Of a stretch of 64,000 nt of DNA, positions 1-14,716 are shown piece after piece. Numbering within the stretch: position 1 is the stretch's first letter; each line of letters begins with the position of its first letter. Under the pieces are notes generated by a model. It did not search any database. It saw only the letters and a list, made by a program, of their open reading frames with translations, and was not told the DNA's origin. A program made the translations under genes and the position numbers. This stretch comes from Epiperipatus broadwayi (Eukaryota > Onychophora > Udeonychophora > Euonychophora > Peripatidae), in contig JAQFVV010000204.1 in assembly GCA_028023455.1 (NCBI GenBank), forward strand, positions 699,501-763,500, in the 5' to 3' direction.

Positions 1-31
<31 letters not shown>

Positions 32-57
32 TTAAAATTTTTGCATTAAGTTATTAT

Positions 58-768
58 AATAGTTTTAACAAGGCTGTAACCTTAGCAATGAGCGTCTGAA
101 AAAATCGTCACTAGGGACCTCTGTAGGTCTTTAAAACACATGCTTACGCTATGAAGAAAAGAGAGAATCCCTTCTTTACTTCGACCTACTTTTATATATA
201 AATAGGTGAAGCAGAAGTGTTTTGATCTAAGAGTGTGAAGCTATTAAATACTTCACTAATTAAGTCCACAATTCTTATAATACATTAATACTCGTGAAAT
301 CTTATGATTTACTACGAGTTAATGAAAAGATCTTATAGTAAGAAATATATTACGATAATTTAAAGTTGTAATTATAAATTTTATAAAACGCTCACTATTA
401 TTTATAAAATTTATAATTACAACTTTAAATTATCATAATATATTTCTTACTATAAGATCTTTTCATTAACTCATAGTAAATCGTAAGATTTCGTGAGTAT
501 TAATGTATTATAAGAATTGTGGACTTAATTAGTGAAGTATTTAATAGCTTCACACTCTTAGATCAAAACACTTCTGCTTCACCTATTTATATATAAAAGT
601 AGGTCAAAGTAAAGAAGGGATTCTCTCTTTTCTTCATAGCGTAAGCATGTGTTTTAAAGACCTACAGAGGTCCCTAGTGACGATTTTTTCAGACGCTCAT
701 TGCTAAGGTTTACAGCCTTGTTAAAACTATTACTGAAATAATAGTGAGCATTTAATAAAATTTATAAT
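58..768. mobile_element. Near-perfect foldback (hairpin) element, ~710 bp
   Basis: The left arm (about 58-391) and right arm (about 401-735) are reverse complements with only scattered mismatches. They meet at a short loop near 392-400 that contains gctcactattat. The same motif in opposite orientation (aataatagtgagc) follows the right arm near 739-751. A 10-base direct repeat, aagttattat, lies at 48-57 and again at about 769-778, a candidate target-site duplication. Each arm has a TATA-like tatataaa inside it. There is no open reading frame of note. It is best called a foldback or MITE-like non-autonomous DNA element. The high arm identity suggests a recent origin or gene conversion between arms. 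No transposase family can be assigned. Confidence 0.75.
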
Positions 769-979
769 AAGTTATTATGTATTGTCTTATGTATATATCA
801 TATTTAGTATGGGCACATAATTATATATGTGTATAATAAATCATTAAGTAACTTAAAATATGAAGGTAATCATTTCTGGATTTTCATTAAAAAGTTTTTT
901 TAAAAAAACAACTCTTGCCAAAACTATAATATAAATGAACTTTATTTAATATATGTAATCTTACTTTAATTCAATTTGA

Positions 980-1023
<44 letters not shown>

Positions 1024-1280
1024 TGCATTAAGATAATATGTATATCACTCATGTACATATCATATTTATTATGTGTATATTATTACAGGTGTGTATAATA
1101 AATAATTAAGTAATTTAAGACATGAAGACATTATTTCTGGTGAAAAGTGTTTTTTTTTTCTTTGAAAAAAATGTTTTTTTTTAATGCTCACCATAACTAC
1201 TTTATTTAATGTGAATGATTTTTCTTTAAATTTTAATGCTTAAAAATAAACCTTCATTTAACAATTTTACTTTAACTTAA
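762..1280 (+). repeat. Tandem duplication, ~258-bp unit, two copies
   Basis: Unit 1 (about 762-1,020) and unit 2 (about 1,021-1,280) share the order: gttattatgta-like start, catatttattatg, gtgtataataaat.attaagtaa, atttctgg, a T/A homopolymer block, then ctttatttaat. An (AT)n tract at 986-1,020 separates them. Bases 1-57 ((AT)n followed by tgcattaagttattat) look like the start of a preceding unit, so the foldback at 58-768 probably landed inside this array. Confidence 0.6.
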
Positions 1281-2227
<947 letters not shown>

Positions 2228-2482
2228 CCCCTTTTCAGGTTGTTTCAAATTAACTTGTGCACAACTCTTAACTCATTCTAAAACCACAGTTTTTACATTA
2301 TCGTAGTGAATTTAGGCTCATTTTAAAGCTGAAAAAGTACCATAAGATGCTGACCTCTCTTGAATTATTTTACAAGTAAAAACCCAATAATATCAGCATT
2401 CAAAACTACAACTAGGGGAAATGGAAGGCTTTTCTAGATGCTGATTGGTTGGTTCTCATCACAAACAAAAATAGAGTACCTG

Positions 2483-2925
2483 TCAATAATTTTCACCACT
2501 CCAACTTTTTTGTTTTGATTTTGAAAATGGAAATAATTGTTTTAGAGCATTTTAAAGTATTTTTTTACATATTATAATGTATTTTTATAAAATATGCTAA
2601 AAATAAAATTATTTTACAAAAAAATAGTAAGATTTTAGTAAAAAATTATTTACTTTTACATAAATGTAAATTGAAAAAGAAACCAGTGCTAACAACAATT
2701 TTGACACCTGTCAACAATTTTCATCGGCCCAAGTTCTTTATTTACTTTTCAAACAAAAATTAATATTTTAGAGTATTTCCCTGGCATTTATTTACATATT
2801 AAAATGGATTTTGGTAAAATATGCTGAAAATATAATTATTTTAGTAAAATAGTAAGATTTTACTAAAAAATTATTTACTTTTACACTAACGTAAATTGAG
2901 AAAGAAATCAATGACATCTGAAGCA
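2483..2925 (+). repeat. Tandem duplication, ~222-bp unit, two copies
   Basis: Two successive units (about 2,483-2,705 and 2,706-2,925). Each runs through acctgtcaa.aattttca, ttttagag.att, ttacatatta.aatg, aaaatatgctgaaaa, atagtaagatttta and ends in aaattatttacttttaca plus gtaaattga.aaagaaa. About 80% identity by eye. Confidence 0.8.
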
Positions 2926-3532
2926 CTTTCTAATTTGTTACAAACTTTCTTTTTAGGTCTTCCACTATCAAATATTTTTATAATTATAAATAGAAATTTA
3001 TTTTTGAAAAACTTTAATTCACTTTTATAATCTGACAAATTATTAACTTTTTACAAACAAAACTAAAACAAATATAATATTAAAAGATGAATATATTTTC
3101 ACTGTTGATTCTATAATTTACTAATCAAAAGTTTAGTTTTACCTCACTCAGCCAACTGGAATATTTGACAGTAAATGGAATAATCCTTTAACCTATTCCT
3201 TCAACTTATTTAATCTTTGTCTAATTTTTGTGTTGGTTCACTACTTAAATCTGAGAACAATATTATCCATCAGTTTTATTTCCAGTCAGTTTCTATTGTT
3301 AAAATATTAATCTAAAATACATATAATTTTTTTAATTCAGCTTCTAAAAATTGAATAATTTTAGATTTAAATTGGTTAAATGCAACAAAAAATTAAAAAT
3401 AATGTTAATAACTAAAGAAAAATATAAGAAAAAAACTTTTAAAAAATAGCCAGTGGTAAAACAAAAGAATTATATTTCAACCAATCCATGGTGTCATTAT
3501 TCAGTCTGTAGCTGTCAATGTAATTTACTTTT

Positions 3533-4190
3533 TTGAAGAGCTATAATTTTCCCAAGCTTATTTTTCTTGTAATATTTAAATTTTTTTGAATCAAACTTTC
3601 TATTTTGATAAAGAAATGTAAAATCTTATTTATGAATGTAAAAAATTATGATAAACATAATTATTTACTTCAAAATATGAATGCATAACATATTTTATTT
3701 TCAGTTCTGTCTTTGTCATTTAGAAATGCCTAATTATGGTCAGTAACAATACTTGTCTTAATTACTGATCATTTCCCCAAGCATATTTTTTTGCAAAATT
3801 TAAAATTTTCTAAATCAAACTTTATATTTCAATAAAGTAATGTAATATCTTATTTATGAATGCAAAAATTACAATAGATATAATTATTTACTTCAAAATA
3901 TGAATGTGTAAAAGATTTTATTTTGATTTCTTTAGACATGCCTATTATTCAAATTACAGTTGTTAGGTGTCAACAACTAGTCTTGAACAGTGATTACTTT
4001 TGCAAGCTAATTTTTTTTTGTAAAATTTAAAATTTTCCAAATCAAACTTTATATTTCAATAAAGTAATATAAAATCTTATTTATGAATGTAAAAAATTAC
4101 AATAAATATATTTATTTACTTCAAAATCAATTAAAAATCTGAAGAACATTTTGTTTTAGTTTCTGATTTTGTCATTTAGAAATGCCTATA
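3533..4190 (+). repeat. Tandem array, ~225-bp unit, about three copies
   Basis: The landmark atcttatttatgaatg occurs at about 3,623, 3,847 and 4,074, spacings of about 224 and 227 bases. Each unit also carries aatcaaacttt.tattt, ataattatttacttcaaaat and gtcatttagaaatgcct. The third copy diverges near its end. The period and the attatttactt word resemble the array at 2,483-2,925, so both may descend from one older satellite. Confidence 0.8.
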
Positions 4191-4475
4191 GCACAATTTC
4201 CAGATATGGCAGGCATCCAGTCAGAGAAAAGAGACTGGTCTAGGCCTCAATAGTCAGCAAAAAAAAAATGATTTTTTTTTCTAAATATAATATATGTGGA
4301 CATTTTTAGAACTACAATTTTAAATTTTGAATTTCCATTAAAATAAGGCTAAAATCAAGAAATTGTGACCAAAATTGACCAAGAGATGGTGCATGCTACA
4401 TCCAAAAACCATAAATAGCATTATGGCCTAGTAAACTACCAATGGGATCTAAACAAAAATAACAACTGAGGGGTT

Positions 4476-4951
4476 AATCTCATTAGTAATATTATCTTTT
4501 AAAAATATTTATGCATAAAAGTCTTTTAATTGTCAGTTTAAATCAAGTATTCTGGGTTATCTATATTCATTATTGAAAAAAATAGATCTTTTATTGTAAA
4601 ATTTTGTATTACTATTTAGTAATAATTTTCTATTCTATTTTTTAATTATTTAAAAGTGTTATTTTCATAATGATATTAAGTAATTATGTTCAATTTTTAA
4701 TGTATTTGGCTGATGTCATAAAGGCCACTTATATTAAATTTGTGCTAATTTATTGCTTTTTAATATACAACTTAAGATTTTTAAGGTGGTATTAATAGTT
4801 TAACTAGTTGTTGTGAAGGATATCAAAACAATGTGTATAAGTTTCTGAATCTTAGATGTATTTTGTTTTATATATAGATTCAAGTAATGCATCTTCCCAC
4901 CTTATTATATGGCAATACTATAATAAGAAAATGAAACATTTTTCTATTGGA
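4476..4951. other. AT-rich stretch without recognised gene
   Basis: Nothing beyond simple AT-rich sequence was identified. The 66-codon reading frame that runs into the CT repeat at 4,952 is mostly low-complexity Ser/Leu and is not counted as a gene. Confidence 0.6.

Positions 4952-5026
<75 letters not shown>
4952..5026 (+). repeat. (CT)n microsatellite
   Basis: About 37 CT units with one CTTT interruption near 4,968. Confidence 0.95.
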
Positions 5027-5027
<1 letters not shown>

Positions 5028-5067
5028 AATTAATGAAGTTGTTTTTAGAGAGATGACCAATAAGCAA

Positions 5068-5405
5068 ATCTTTCATTTTCTTATTATACTATTGTTGTTT
5101 ATTAAAATAGTAGGATGTATTATGTACTATAACAGCATTTAAAGTGGTTCTGTTTAAAGCTTATTACAAAGTTAAAATAAAATATGGGTAAAAATTCTTT
5201 AATTTGTTAATAAAAAATCAATCTCTTAGACCAATTTAAAAACAATAAGAGAATTAGAATGATTAGGATTCACTCCTTTTGCCTTAAGAATAAAAGACAT
5301 TGTGAAAATGTTTCATTTTTCTTATTATAGTACTGTCATGTTTTAAGATGGGATGGTGTATTATTTACTGTAGCACCATTTAAAGGGTTCTGTTTAATTT
5401 TATAT
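5068..5405 (+). repeat. Direct duplication, ~238-bp spacing
   Basis: Bases about 5,068-5,165 and 5,306-5,405 share tttcatttt.cttattata, a g.atg.tgtattat.tact segment and catttaaag.ggttctgtttaa. This is probably a decayed two-unit tandem repeat. Confidence 0.6.
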
Positions 5406-5436
5406 ATATATAATATTCATCTTGTGAATTACTTTA

Positions 5437-5536
<100 letters not shown>

Positions 5537-6463
5537 GCCCTTTTGTATGGGTCACCATTTAATTTTTGTGCTAATCTATTAAAAATTTTAAATTTAAGAT
5601 ATATTTGAATATGTGATGTTAATTTTGCTTATGGTAATATTTCAAAAAGTTTAATTAAAGCAATCTATGAATATTTGATGTGTGAAATTGTGCTGATATT
5701 GAGAGAGACATTTTAAATGATGATGATTATAATATATAACTGGGAAAAATGGCCATAATCAAGACTGCATTAATATATTTAATAAGTAGGTATTTAAAAC
5801 TAAAAGTGTTTAAAAGACAAGTTAAAATTAAATGCATATATTTATTGTTGATAAGATAATGTTATAAAAGAATATAAATATTTTTAATTATTATAAATAC
5901 TTAAATAGAAGATTAATATTTGACTTTAATAATATCGAATTATTATTTTAAAATCTATTATAATATCTTATTTATTTTAAAAATATTTATTTTAAAAAAT
6001 GCAATTGTTAGTTTATTTTTAGACTATGACAAGCGTTTCTTGTATTGTAGAAAACAGATGTTAATTAGATATACACACACATGCTTGGAAGTTATCTAAT
6101 AAAGTTGCAAAACTATTTTAAAAAAATTATGTTGTAAAATTTATAAATAATACGTGAGTTATCACGAGATAAAATAAAGATATTCAATGTGAAATATAAA
6201 ATCTGATTTTTAAAATATTGTTTTAAAAATATAACGTATAAAAAGACTTAGTGTATTTTAAATAATCTTATAAAAGTTAAAATTATAATCAAGTCAGTAA
6301 GAATATTTTTAAAAAAATGTTTAATAGATTTAAATAAACGATAAAGATTATTTAGAAATTTGATAATGTAATAAATATTAAATATTAAATAAGTCATTAT
6401 TTATTTTTAATTTTGTGTTGTTGGTAAATATGTAAATAAGCCAGCAAGTTGATTGTTTAATCT

Positions 6464-6520
6464 ACCAATCAAATGGGAAGTTTCTTCCGGTATAAAAGCT
6501 CAATTCAATTGTTAGGAGAG
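6464..6520 (+). promoter_or_regulatory. Promoter-like CCAAT plus TATA segment in left arm
   Basis: ccaatcaaatgg at about 6,464 is followed 20-odd bases later by ggtataaaagctc (about 6,490-6,502), then an aggagagga purine stretch. The mirrored place in the right arm (13,519-13,550) keeps the CCAAT-like part, with a tatttaagagc in place of the TATA box. It could be the internal promoter of the repeated element. In AT-rich DNA a TATA box alone means little; the conserved pair is the argument. Confidence 0.3.
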
Positions 6521-9500
6521 GACTCTGTGATTGATTTTTCAAGTTAATTGTGTTATTAAAAATAGCAAAGTAAATTTGATAGACGCTCTCAAAATCAATT
6601 TTAAAATTACAAGAGTGTCATTATAAATAATTTATAAAAGTTTTAAATGATAAACATGCAGTGTTAACTTAATTTTTTCCCTATCGGTCGTCTCTAATTA
6701 AGCTCAATTTGCAAGCAAATAGTCATGGGAACATCATATATAGTGAAAATATATCGGAAACTTTACCTTAGAAATATGACAAACGCTGGATTAGTTCGGA
6801 AAATTACGAGATGGAGAAAAGTAGTATTTTGGACAGTATATAATTTTAAAAGCTAATTACTGTTGCCTATTAGAAAATAGATATTTTAAAGAATAAATAC
6901 TTTTGTATAAAGAAAGTATTTTTGCAAGCTATAAATTTAAATGTATATCTTGAGTAAAGATATTAGAAATAAAAGTAGTTTTTATAAATACTTGCCTTGT
7001 TAAGTCTTTATGTTTAAAAGACTGAATGTTGATGATTTTAAAAGGCAAATAAATTGAAAATATAATTAGCTAAAAGTCTTAATATAATAAAAATATTATA
7101 TTGAAATAATTTAAACGCTGGTCGTTTATAAATAAAAAAGCTTATTCTTACCTGGATATTTTGGTTATGGAATGCGCAAGTAATATATGGACGTCCAAGT
7201 CAATTTAAAAATAATTAAATATAAATTTTTATAAACTATAGACTAAATTAAAATAATAATTTTTGAATAATATTTTTAAAAGAACTAAACCAGGATCCTA
7301 TAAACTATTTTAATTTTATTTTATTTTCTTGTGGGAACTTATTTTTTAAAAAGAACATTTTCGTTTTTCATAAATTTTAAAAAAAAGTGATGAGGAAACA
7401 GGAATGGTGTTCTAGTGAATGTGTGCTTAGGTTAAAGAACTTTAGGTGAAAGGAGACACGCTGGAGTTATGTAATATGAATTCTGTTTTATTTATCTAAC
7501 ATAAAATTTAAATATTATTAATCTATTAAAATAAGATAGGTACATATCTTTAAATAATAACTAAAAAATAATATAATGATTAATTGCATGAGTTTATTTT
7601 ATATTTAATACAACACATAATATTTTAAAGAATGATCGTGAGTATAAATGTGAATTATTTTATGAAGCTGTAATTCCGAAGAATATTGGAAGATGGACTG
7701 TACATTAAATCATTATTGATGGTAAAAATTGTAATAATAATAATTTTTATGTATTTAATATGTTTTCTTTAGATCAACCAAATATTATGTTGTTTTGAAT
7801 GAATGTATAAATATTTTTAAAAAATACACACATTATATTGGCAGTGACAGTTTTATTTAAATATGCATAATTTGAATTTATGATACAAATACGATGCAAC
7901 ATTACATAAGAAGCTTAGAAATAATTATATGATTCTTTCATAAATAAATTTTTATTTTTATTTTTATTTTTATTATGTTGGAGTATTAGAATTATATTTA
8001 TTATTCATACAAGTAATTATTTTATTTCAAGTTAGGAAGAGATCTCAAAGTCTATATATTTTTTTTATTTTATTGGATAAATTAAGTTAAGTTTTATGTA
8101 GAAGTTTATGTTTGAATTAAAGGTTTACTGAATATAGATGACGTAGTATAAATAGTTTGGATAATTAGTATTTATTTAAAGTTGAAGGTTGTTTTCCTGG
8201 AATTTTAAATAAGTTTAGAGGATATTTTGTAGATAAAAGTTTATTAAGAAGGAGTAGAATAACACATAAAGTAAAGTAATAATTTCACACAGAAAAGAAT
8301 CATAGAATTTATCTAATATAATGCTTTATGAATTTGAAATTGATGAATAATTTAAATATTATTATTTTAACAGTACATATATGTAATGCATATTTAACAA
8401 AACATGTAGCATGAATTGTAATAAGTGAAATATAAAATTATAATCAATTCTTTGTTATTACATTATAAAGATACATTAGTTTTTATATTATGCTATTAAA
8501 GTAATGTGGATAGTAAAGTAAACACATACTAGTACATGATGAAATGAATAACAGTAATACTTAAGTGATGTAGCAATTTAATTAATAAAGTTTAATTGTT
8601 TAATATGCTACATAAATATTATTTACTAAATTTTTCTGTGTAATAATTGAAGTTCACTGATATTTATTTAAAGTCTAAGTTTTGAAAACATACTTCAATG
8701 TTATTAGTACAGATTTTAAAGAATGTATAATTACCTATTAGGAGTATGAATTAATAACAGTGTAAACATTTGTATTATTATTTTCTTATTTTATTTTCTT
8801 TGTTTTCATAATTTTGACGTAAATAGTAAATAAATTCTTAGTTGAAGTTAATGTAAATAAATTTGTTTAATTGTTTTAAAAGTGTGTCGAGTTCATTATT
8901 TTACACCACAGCATTTGATAGCAGATAATTTGAATAAACATAATATTTGAACAATATGAATTTATTATTAATATTAGAAATAAACATAATATTTTCTTGA
9001 TATCATTTATAAGAATAGATTGATATTAACATATTATATTACAATGGTCATAGAGTAATTATAATGCATAATATAAGAGTACAATATTATTTATTGCTAC
9101 ATATTATTAAGTTATAAGATTTTGATTTATTCCAAAATTAAGATACTATATGAAAATAAAAGATATACATATGATTATTTATTTATTTAATACTTAATAA
9201 TATAACAGAAATAGATAAGATTAAGTTATACCCTAAGAGTATTATTATTATTATTATTATTAAAATAAGTTAGGTGTATTTAGGTTTGATATAAAATCCC
9301 TTATCATACTTATTTACATGAGTTATCATTACTTTAAGATAATTAGAAGAACTTGAGATTATTTAATTATATTTCTTTAATAAAAGTTGAGATTTATTTT
9401 ATCATTATTAAAGATAATTTATTTTATTTAAAAGTCATAAGAATGCTATAGATGTAGTAATAAAATAATAAGGAGGTGATAGTATTCTTATGCCATTGAG

Positions 9501-9764
9501 ATAATATGTTTGGAAGGTATTGACTCAATGTAAATCTACTTACTACTTTGTAACTTTACTTCACAGTCTCATGATTTTAATAAGTACTTATTTAATTAGA
9601 ATAGAATATAGAGCTATATTGATTTTGATAATTAATAGTAAATTTAATTAGAATATGATAATATAAAAGTATATTAAAGTTAAACATGCAAATTTTAACT
9701 GAGCATTATAATTTAATTGAGCTAGTATTATTTCAAACTATATTATACATCGAGAAGTAAGGGT

Positions 9765-9766
<2 letters not shown>

Positions 9767-9801
<35 letters not shown>
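9767..9801. repeat. (AT)n tract at axis of the giant inverted repeat
   Basis: An alternating AT run bounded by agggtacaat on the left and attgtactttccc on the right. The bounding words match the outer ends of the inverted repeat. Confidence 0.9.
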
Positions 9802-9804
<3 letters not shown>

Positions 9805-12800
9805 ACTTTCCCTTCCAGGAAATATGTAATAACAATCAATTAATCTAGCTCAGATAAATAATTATGTTCATCTAAAATGTATCTAATAAATAATAACTAT
9901 ATTCTTTAATACTATCTATTATTAAACTAGCTTTAACTAATAAATAATAATATAGTTCTGTTTTATAAATTAAATAAATAAATATCTAATAAAAATCATG
10001 AGACTATGAAGTGAGTTTACAAGTGGCAAAACAAATACATTAAGCCAATATCCCACAGGATATCACATCAATGGCATAAGAATACTATCCTTACTTTTAT
10101 CACTTAAATAATAAATCTATAGTACTCCTATGTCTTTAATCAAAATTAATTAAGTAAATGACTCTTAATAAATTAATCTGAATATCTCTATCAAAATGAT
10201 TTAGCTCAAGTTATCTCAGGTTCTTTTAAAATAATTCTAAATAATTATAACTTTTGTAATTAAATATGATAAGGGATTTAATATCATTCCCAATTACATC
10301 TAACTAATACTAATACTAATAAAATAATAATATTAATCTTCAATCTATAATTTAATCTCATATCTTTTCTACTTGTAATATTACTTATGTATATCACATA
10401 ATAATGATGTAATATTATCTTCTATTATCCATCTGGCATCTTAAAAAAAACATATATGGTATGACATTATAATCTGAAAATATGTGACAATCATTAATAA
10501 TATAATTCTGTGCAAATCTTTTGTGGTTATTCTATGACCATCATAATGATATAATAAATGAAATTTCTTTTATGAAAATCATATCAATAAAACATTATAA
10601 CTCTTAAATAATAACTTTATTTATGTTGTGCAAATATCATGTCTTAATTATAATTATCTGTGATTATGTAATTGTGATGTGAAGAAATTGAATCGACACC
10701 AAGATTTATAACAAAACTTAAATTTATTAATAAACTTCAACGATAAATTATATACATTATATACAATATGAATGAACTTTGTTCTACTCCCATGTAGGTA
10801 ATCTCACAAAAAATAAATTAAATTAAAAAAATATCAGATACAAAAAAAAAATTGCTTTATAACATTCTTATTTTAAAATATTACCATAATATCTTTATGG
10901 TCTCCATTAAGTTTCTTTTATAAATTATTACATTGCAAAAAATATTATTTAAATTATTAATTTAATATACCTTTATTATTTATTATTTGGTTTTAAAATA
11001 CTTCTATTATCTCATATAATTATTCTTAACCTATTCATAATGTAAATAATCTTAACTAATAACATATCCATCAATCTAGACTGCTTATTACTCATCAATA
11101 TAATGTCAAATAAAATGTAAGTATTGATGTGTATTATTATAAAATAATTTTTATATAAAATTATGATCACTTATATTTTTAAATGTGATTTATGTATATT
11201 TCTTTTACTTGTAAAAATATGCATTAACATTGAATCTCTTTAAAATTTAATGACTAAATAATATCTTTAGAAAAACACATTTCATTCATCATTTATTTAT
11301 TTGTAATAATTAATAATGAGTCCCAAACATAAAAAGTTTATGATTCCTAACTAATAAGTTATAATCTTGTATTCTTTACCCTTACTCATATCCTTACTTT
11401 TAAAACAATATAACCCATCTTATTTTCTTTAATAACAATTCTGCATTTTAAACTTATTCATCATTTCATATTTCAAAATACTATCTTTTACGATGCAATC
11501 CAAGCAATATCGATAGTAAATACACAAGTAGGTATATGGAATAAATTAAATTTTAATTTAATAGCACTTCTATTAAATAACCAGCATGGTTACAGTGTAT
11601 CATAAATAAGGTATGACTATTTTAGTTCATCACCTTTACTAATAAACATAATGTCCAAGCTATCTATTCAGCTCCATGGAACATTACAACTTCAACATAC
11701 AGAAAATAACACTACCATGAACATATACAAGTTATAGGGCTAAGTTATCTATACTTGCACAATAATCACTATCATCTATACTTATTCCGATATAAACAAA
11801 TCCTACCTAAAATATTATCTTGGTCCCATTTAACTTAATACCAAGCTTACATCGCTAAACCTATCCTTACATTCTTATAACAATAAATAAATCCGTGTCT
11901 AAAATAACCATCTAACCAATCGATAAGAAAAGATTATTTTATTCCTTAGTAACTTTAAACATAAATACAAACAATCAGTATCAAAATCCCAGTTTATTAT
12001 TTTGATCACTTAAAATAGACCTTAAATTCAGTTATAATAGAATCATATACTTATATTTCCCTTATATTAAAATGTACTTATAATATTATTAAAAGTATGC
12101 ATATTCTTTAACGTGAATAAACAAATTATAAACTATGTGTATGTATTGTGTTTTGATATTCATTTCATACATCCACAAAATGATCAATACTTTTATAATT
12201 ATTACCATCAATAATATGTCTTCCTTGTTGATTATGTCATTAATATTTCTGGCTCATGAACTAAATAAAAAATATTATTTAAATATCACTCATTCCACAT
12301 CATCATACTTTAAAATATTAAACTTTTTTTTAAAAATTATTAAAGGCTTTTTTTATAATAACTAATCACTAGGTTAGTAAACAATTTAATGTTTTTATGT
12401 TCCTATCCTTTTCTATTTTCCAAGCATTATGATAAAAGTTAGTAAAAATAAAATTTAAAATTATATTATGAATACTCCAACAAAGTTCTTTATGGAAAAT
12501 GTCCTTCTTCTCCTGCAGCTTGTGTTGACAAAAACGTCTTCCTTTAACGTAAAAAAAAACTATGCATGCTCCAATAGTTCCCCTTTTATGACATGTCTGA
12601 TGATTCTTTTAAAGAATAAAGAAAATAAACAAAAGTAAGTCGACTTGTAAAAGACTCCAATTGCAATACAAATAGTTCTGAGTTCCTCTTTTATTTCCAA
12701 CAGTAATTGTTAAATGCACTTTTAATTCTCTATTACAACATATATCTTCTAAAACTTTACTGCTTCCAGTTAAATTTCCCATAGGTCAATGTTCCTGGGG

Positions 12801-14453
12801 GTCAACATGGCATCAATAGTAATATTATTATAGTTTTAGATATCTTTATAAATACTTTTTCAAATATATTCTGTATGTTCAGCATACAACTATTATTTTT
12901 GAAGATTTTTCCAATGTAATATCAATTATTTTACTAATAATCTTCATTTTTTAATTTTTTTAAAAAAATTATACTTTTCAAAAATCAATTTCAATATTTC
13001 TTTATAAAGAAATATTTTGGCATCTTAAATAATTGTTACTCTACATTAACAGTTTTTTTAAAAAAAACTATTCTACTTTAAAATAGCTTTCAGAATAAAA
13101 ATTTCATATTTTTTTCCTTTCCATCTCTGACAAGCTTTTCTGAATCTTTTCCATAAAGTTCTGTCTATTAAATTTATTATTATGTTAGCATGAACACTTA
13201 ACACAGGCAAAATTATGTGCCTAGTAAAATAATAATAATTTGATATTTTCCTCCATAAATTTAACTTTAGTGATGACTCCTCCATGTTTAAGTTGATGTT
13301 AAATCAGATGAAATAGATTTGCAAGTAAGGAATTACTTAATTTTTTAGCAATACATTTCTATATCATGATCTTATGATAATGAATAAATATCTCTTCTTT
13401 TTATAACTTAAAATAATAAAATTGACTATTACTAATACATAATTAGCTAAAGTTGCAGTAACAGTAACAACGATAGTAAGAATTAGAATAATAGCAATCT
13501 GAAAAATTGGTGCAGCTCTTAAATACTCAAACCTACTTCACATCTGATTGGACAATTAAACAATGCTTATTCCAACAACCCTAAGCCAAGAATACTAGAT
13601 TAAAGTTGAAACAAATAATAATTTATTAAATATTTATTTTTTATTATATTATTCAATTCTTAATTAATTTTCATATTTTATTTACACTTAATAAATACTT
13701 TAAAATAACTTTTAAAATCACATTACACTATTTATTACTATTTTTATCCTTCTTTTAAAAAAACATATTTATTTTCAAAATAAAACACAAATCTGATTTT
13801 ATTTATTATATTCACTTTAAAGACCCAATTTAATATTTATAACAGATAATATTATTTTACCCTGAATAAACAAACATACTATTTTTAAATCTTATATTAG
13901 AATTTTAAAATAGTTTCACTTTATTAAAAAGACTTTGCAAGTGCACGTGTAAAGATTTACTCATCACATGGTTTACAAAAATACATGAGACACTAATAAT
14001 TTAACCAAAAAAAAAATAATTTATAAAATAATACATAAATAATATTATAGCAAAATTTAAAATAATTATTTCAATATTATAAAATCAAATATGTACTGTT
14101 TTCCCACATTATTACTTTTAATCAAATGTTTTTTAAATATAACTATTAAATACAATTATTATTATTAAATAGTCTATTTGTTTAACTTTAAATTACTACT
14201 TTTAAAATTTACTTTAATCATTTATTTATAAGACTTATTAAATCAGTATTTACTATGGCCAGCTTTCCCAACCATACAATCTTATAATGATTTTTAGTTA
14301 ACTGTTTTCTTCCAAGTACTAACATAATATTATACAGCAATTATTTTACTTGCCCTAACTAAATTATTAAAAGATCATCAACACATAACATACATCATTC
14401 CCTTACTTAACTTTGAAATTTAAAATTTTCCAGTAAATTGATCTAAATAATCC

Positions 14454-14566
14454 ATCCTTACCTAAGCAAAAGGGTACAATATATATATATGTAATATATA
14501 TATCAGATATATATATATATATATCCTTACCTAAGCAAAAGGGTACAATATATATATATGTAATAT
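14454..14566 (+). repeat. Duplicated terminus of the giant inverted repeat
   Basis: A ~45-bp block starting atccttacctaagcaaaag, then ggtacaat and (AT)n, ending gtaatata, occurs at 14,454-14,499 and again at 14,523-14,567 (period ~69). The second copy runs straight into the Penelope-like palindrome. Confidence 0.85.
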
Positions 14567-14619
14567 ACAAATCAATATATAATCAAAATACAGTACAATT
14601 TATATAAATTATATTCTTT

Positions 14620-14665
14620 TAGAAGTACTTTCGACTATACACTTTGTAGTCTTTATCAACTATAT
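14620..14665 (-). ncRNA. Hammerhead-ribozyme-like motif, PLE-1 left 3' end
   Basis: On the minus strand: TTGATAAA, stem-forming agactac...gtatagtc, GAAA, then the loopless palindrome GTAC and TT. The order matches a type I hammerhead (CUGAUGA, stem II, GAAA, short stem III, UH cleavage site), but the first core box differs at two positions. It is probably a decayed or inactive copy. Hammerhead motifs are known in the terminal repeats of animal Penelope-like elements. Confidence 0.55.
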
Positions 14666-14716
14666 AATGTTGAATAATCAAAATGAGACAACCTTTAACA
14701 ATACCCATAGTTCAAT

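Noticed and set aside
12135-12365. 76-codon plus-strand frame with hydrophobic residues
   Set aside because: The composition (Ile, Phe, Asn, Lys) is what AT-rich DNA gives by chance, and it lies in the right arm of the giant inverted repeat with no matching frame in the left arm.
7977-12490. Match of ttggagtatt at 7,978 with its complement at 12,477
   Set aside because: It is out of register with the other anchor pairs of the giant inverted repeat, which pair this part of the left arm with about 11,800; taken as chance.
9785-14481. Idea that the giant inverted repeat is an assembly artefact of one region joined to its own complement
   Set aside because: The arms differ at a large share of positions and in length, which an artefactual duplication would not show.
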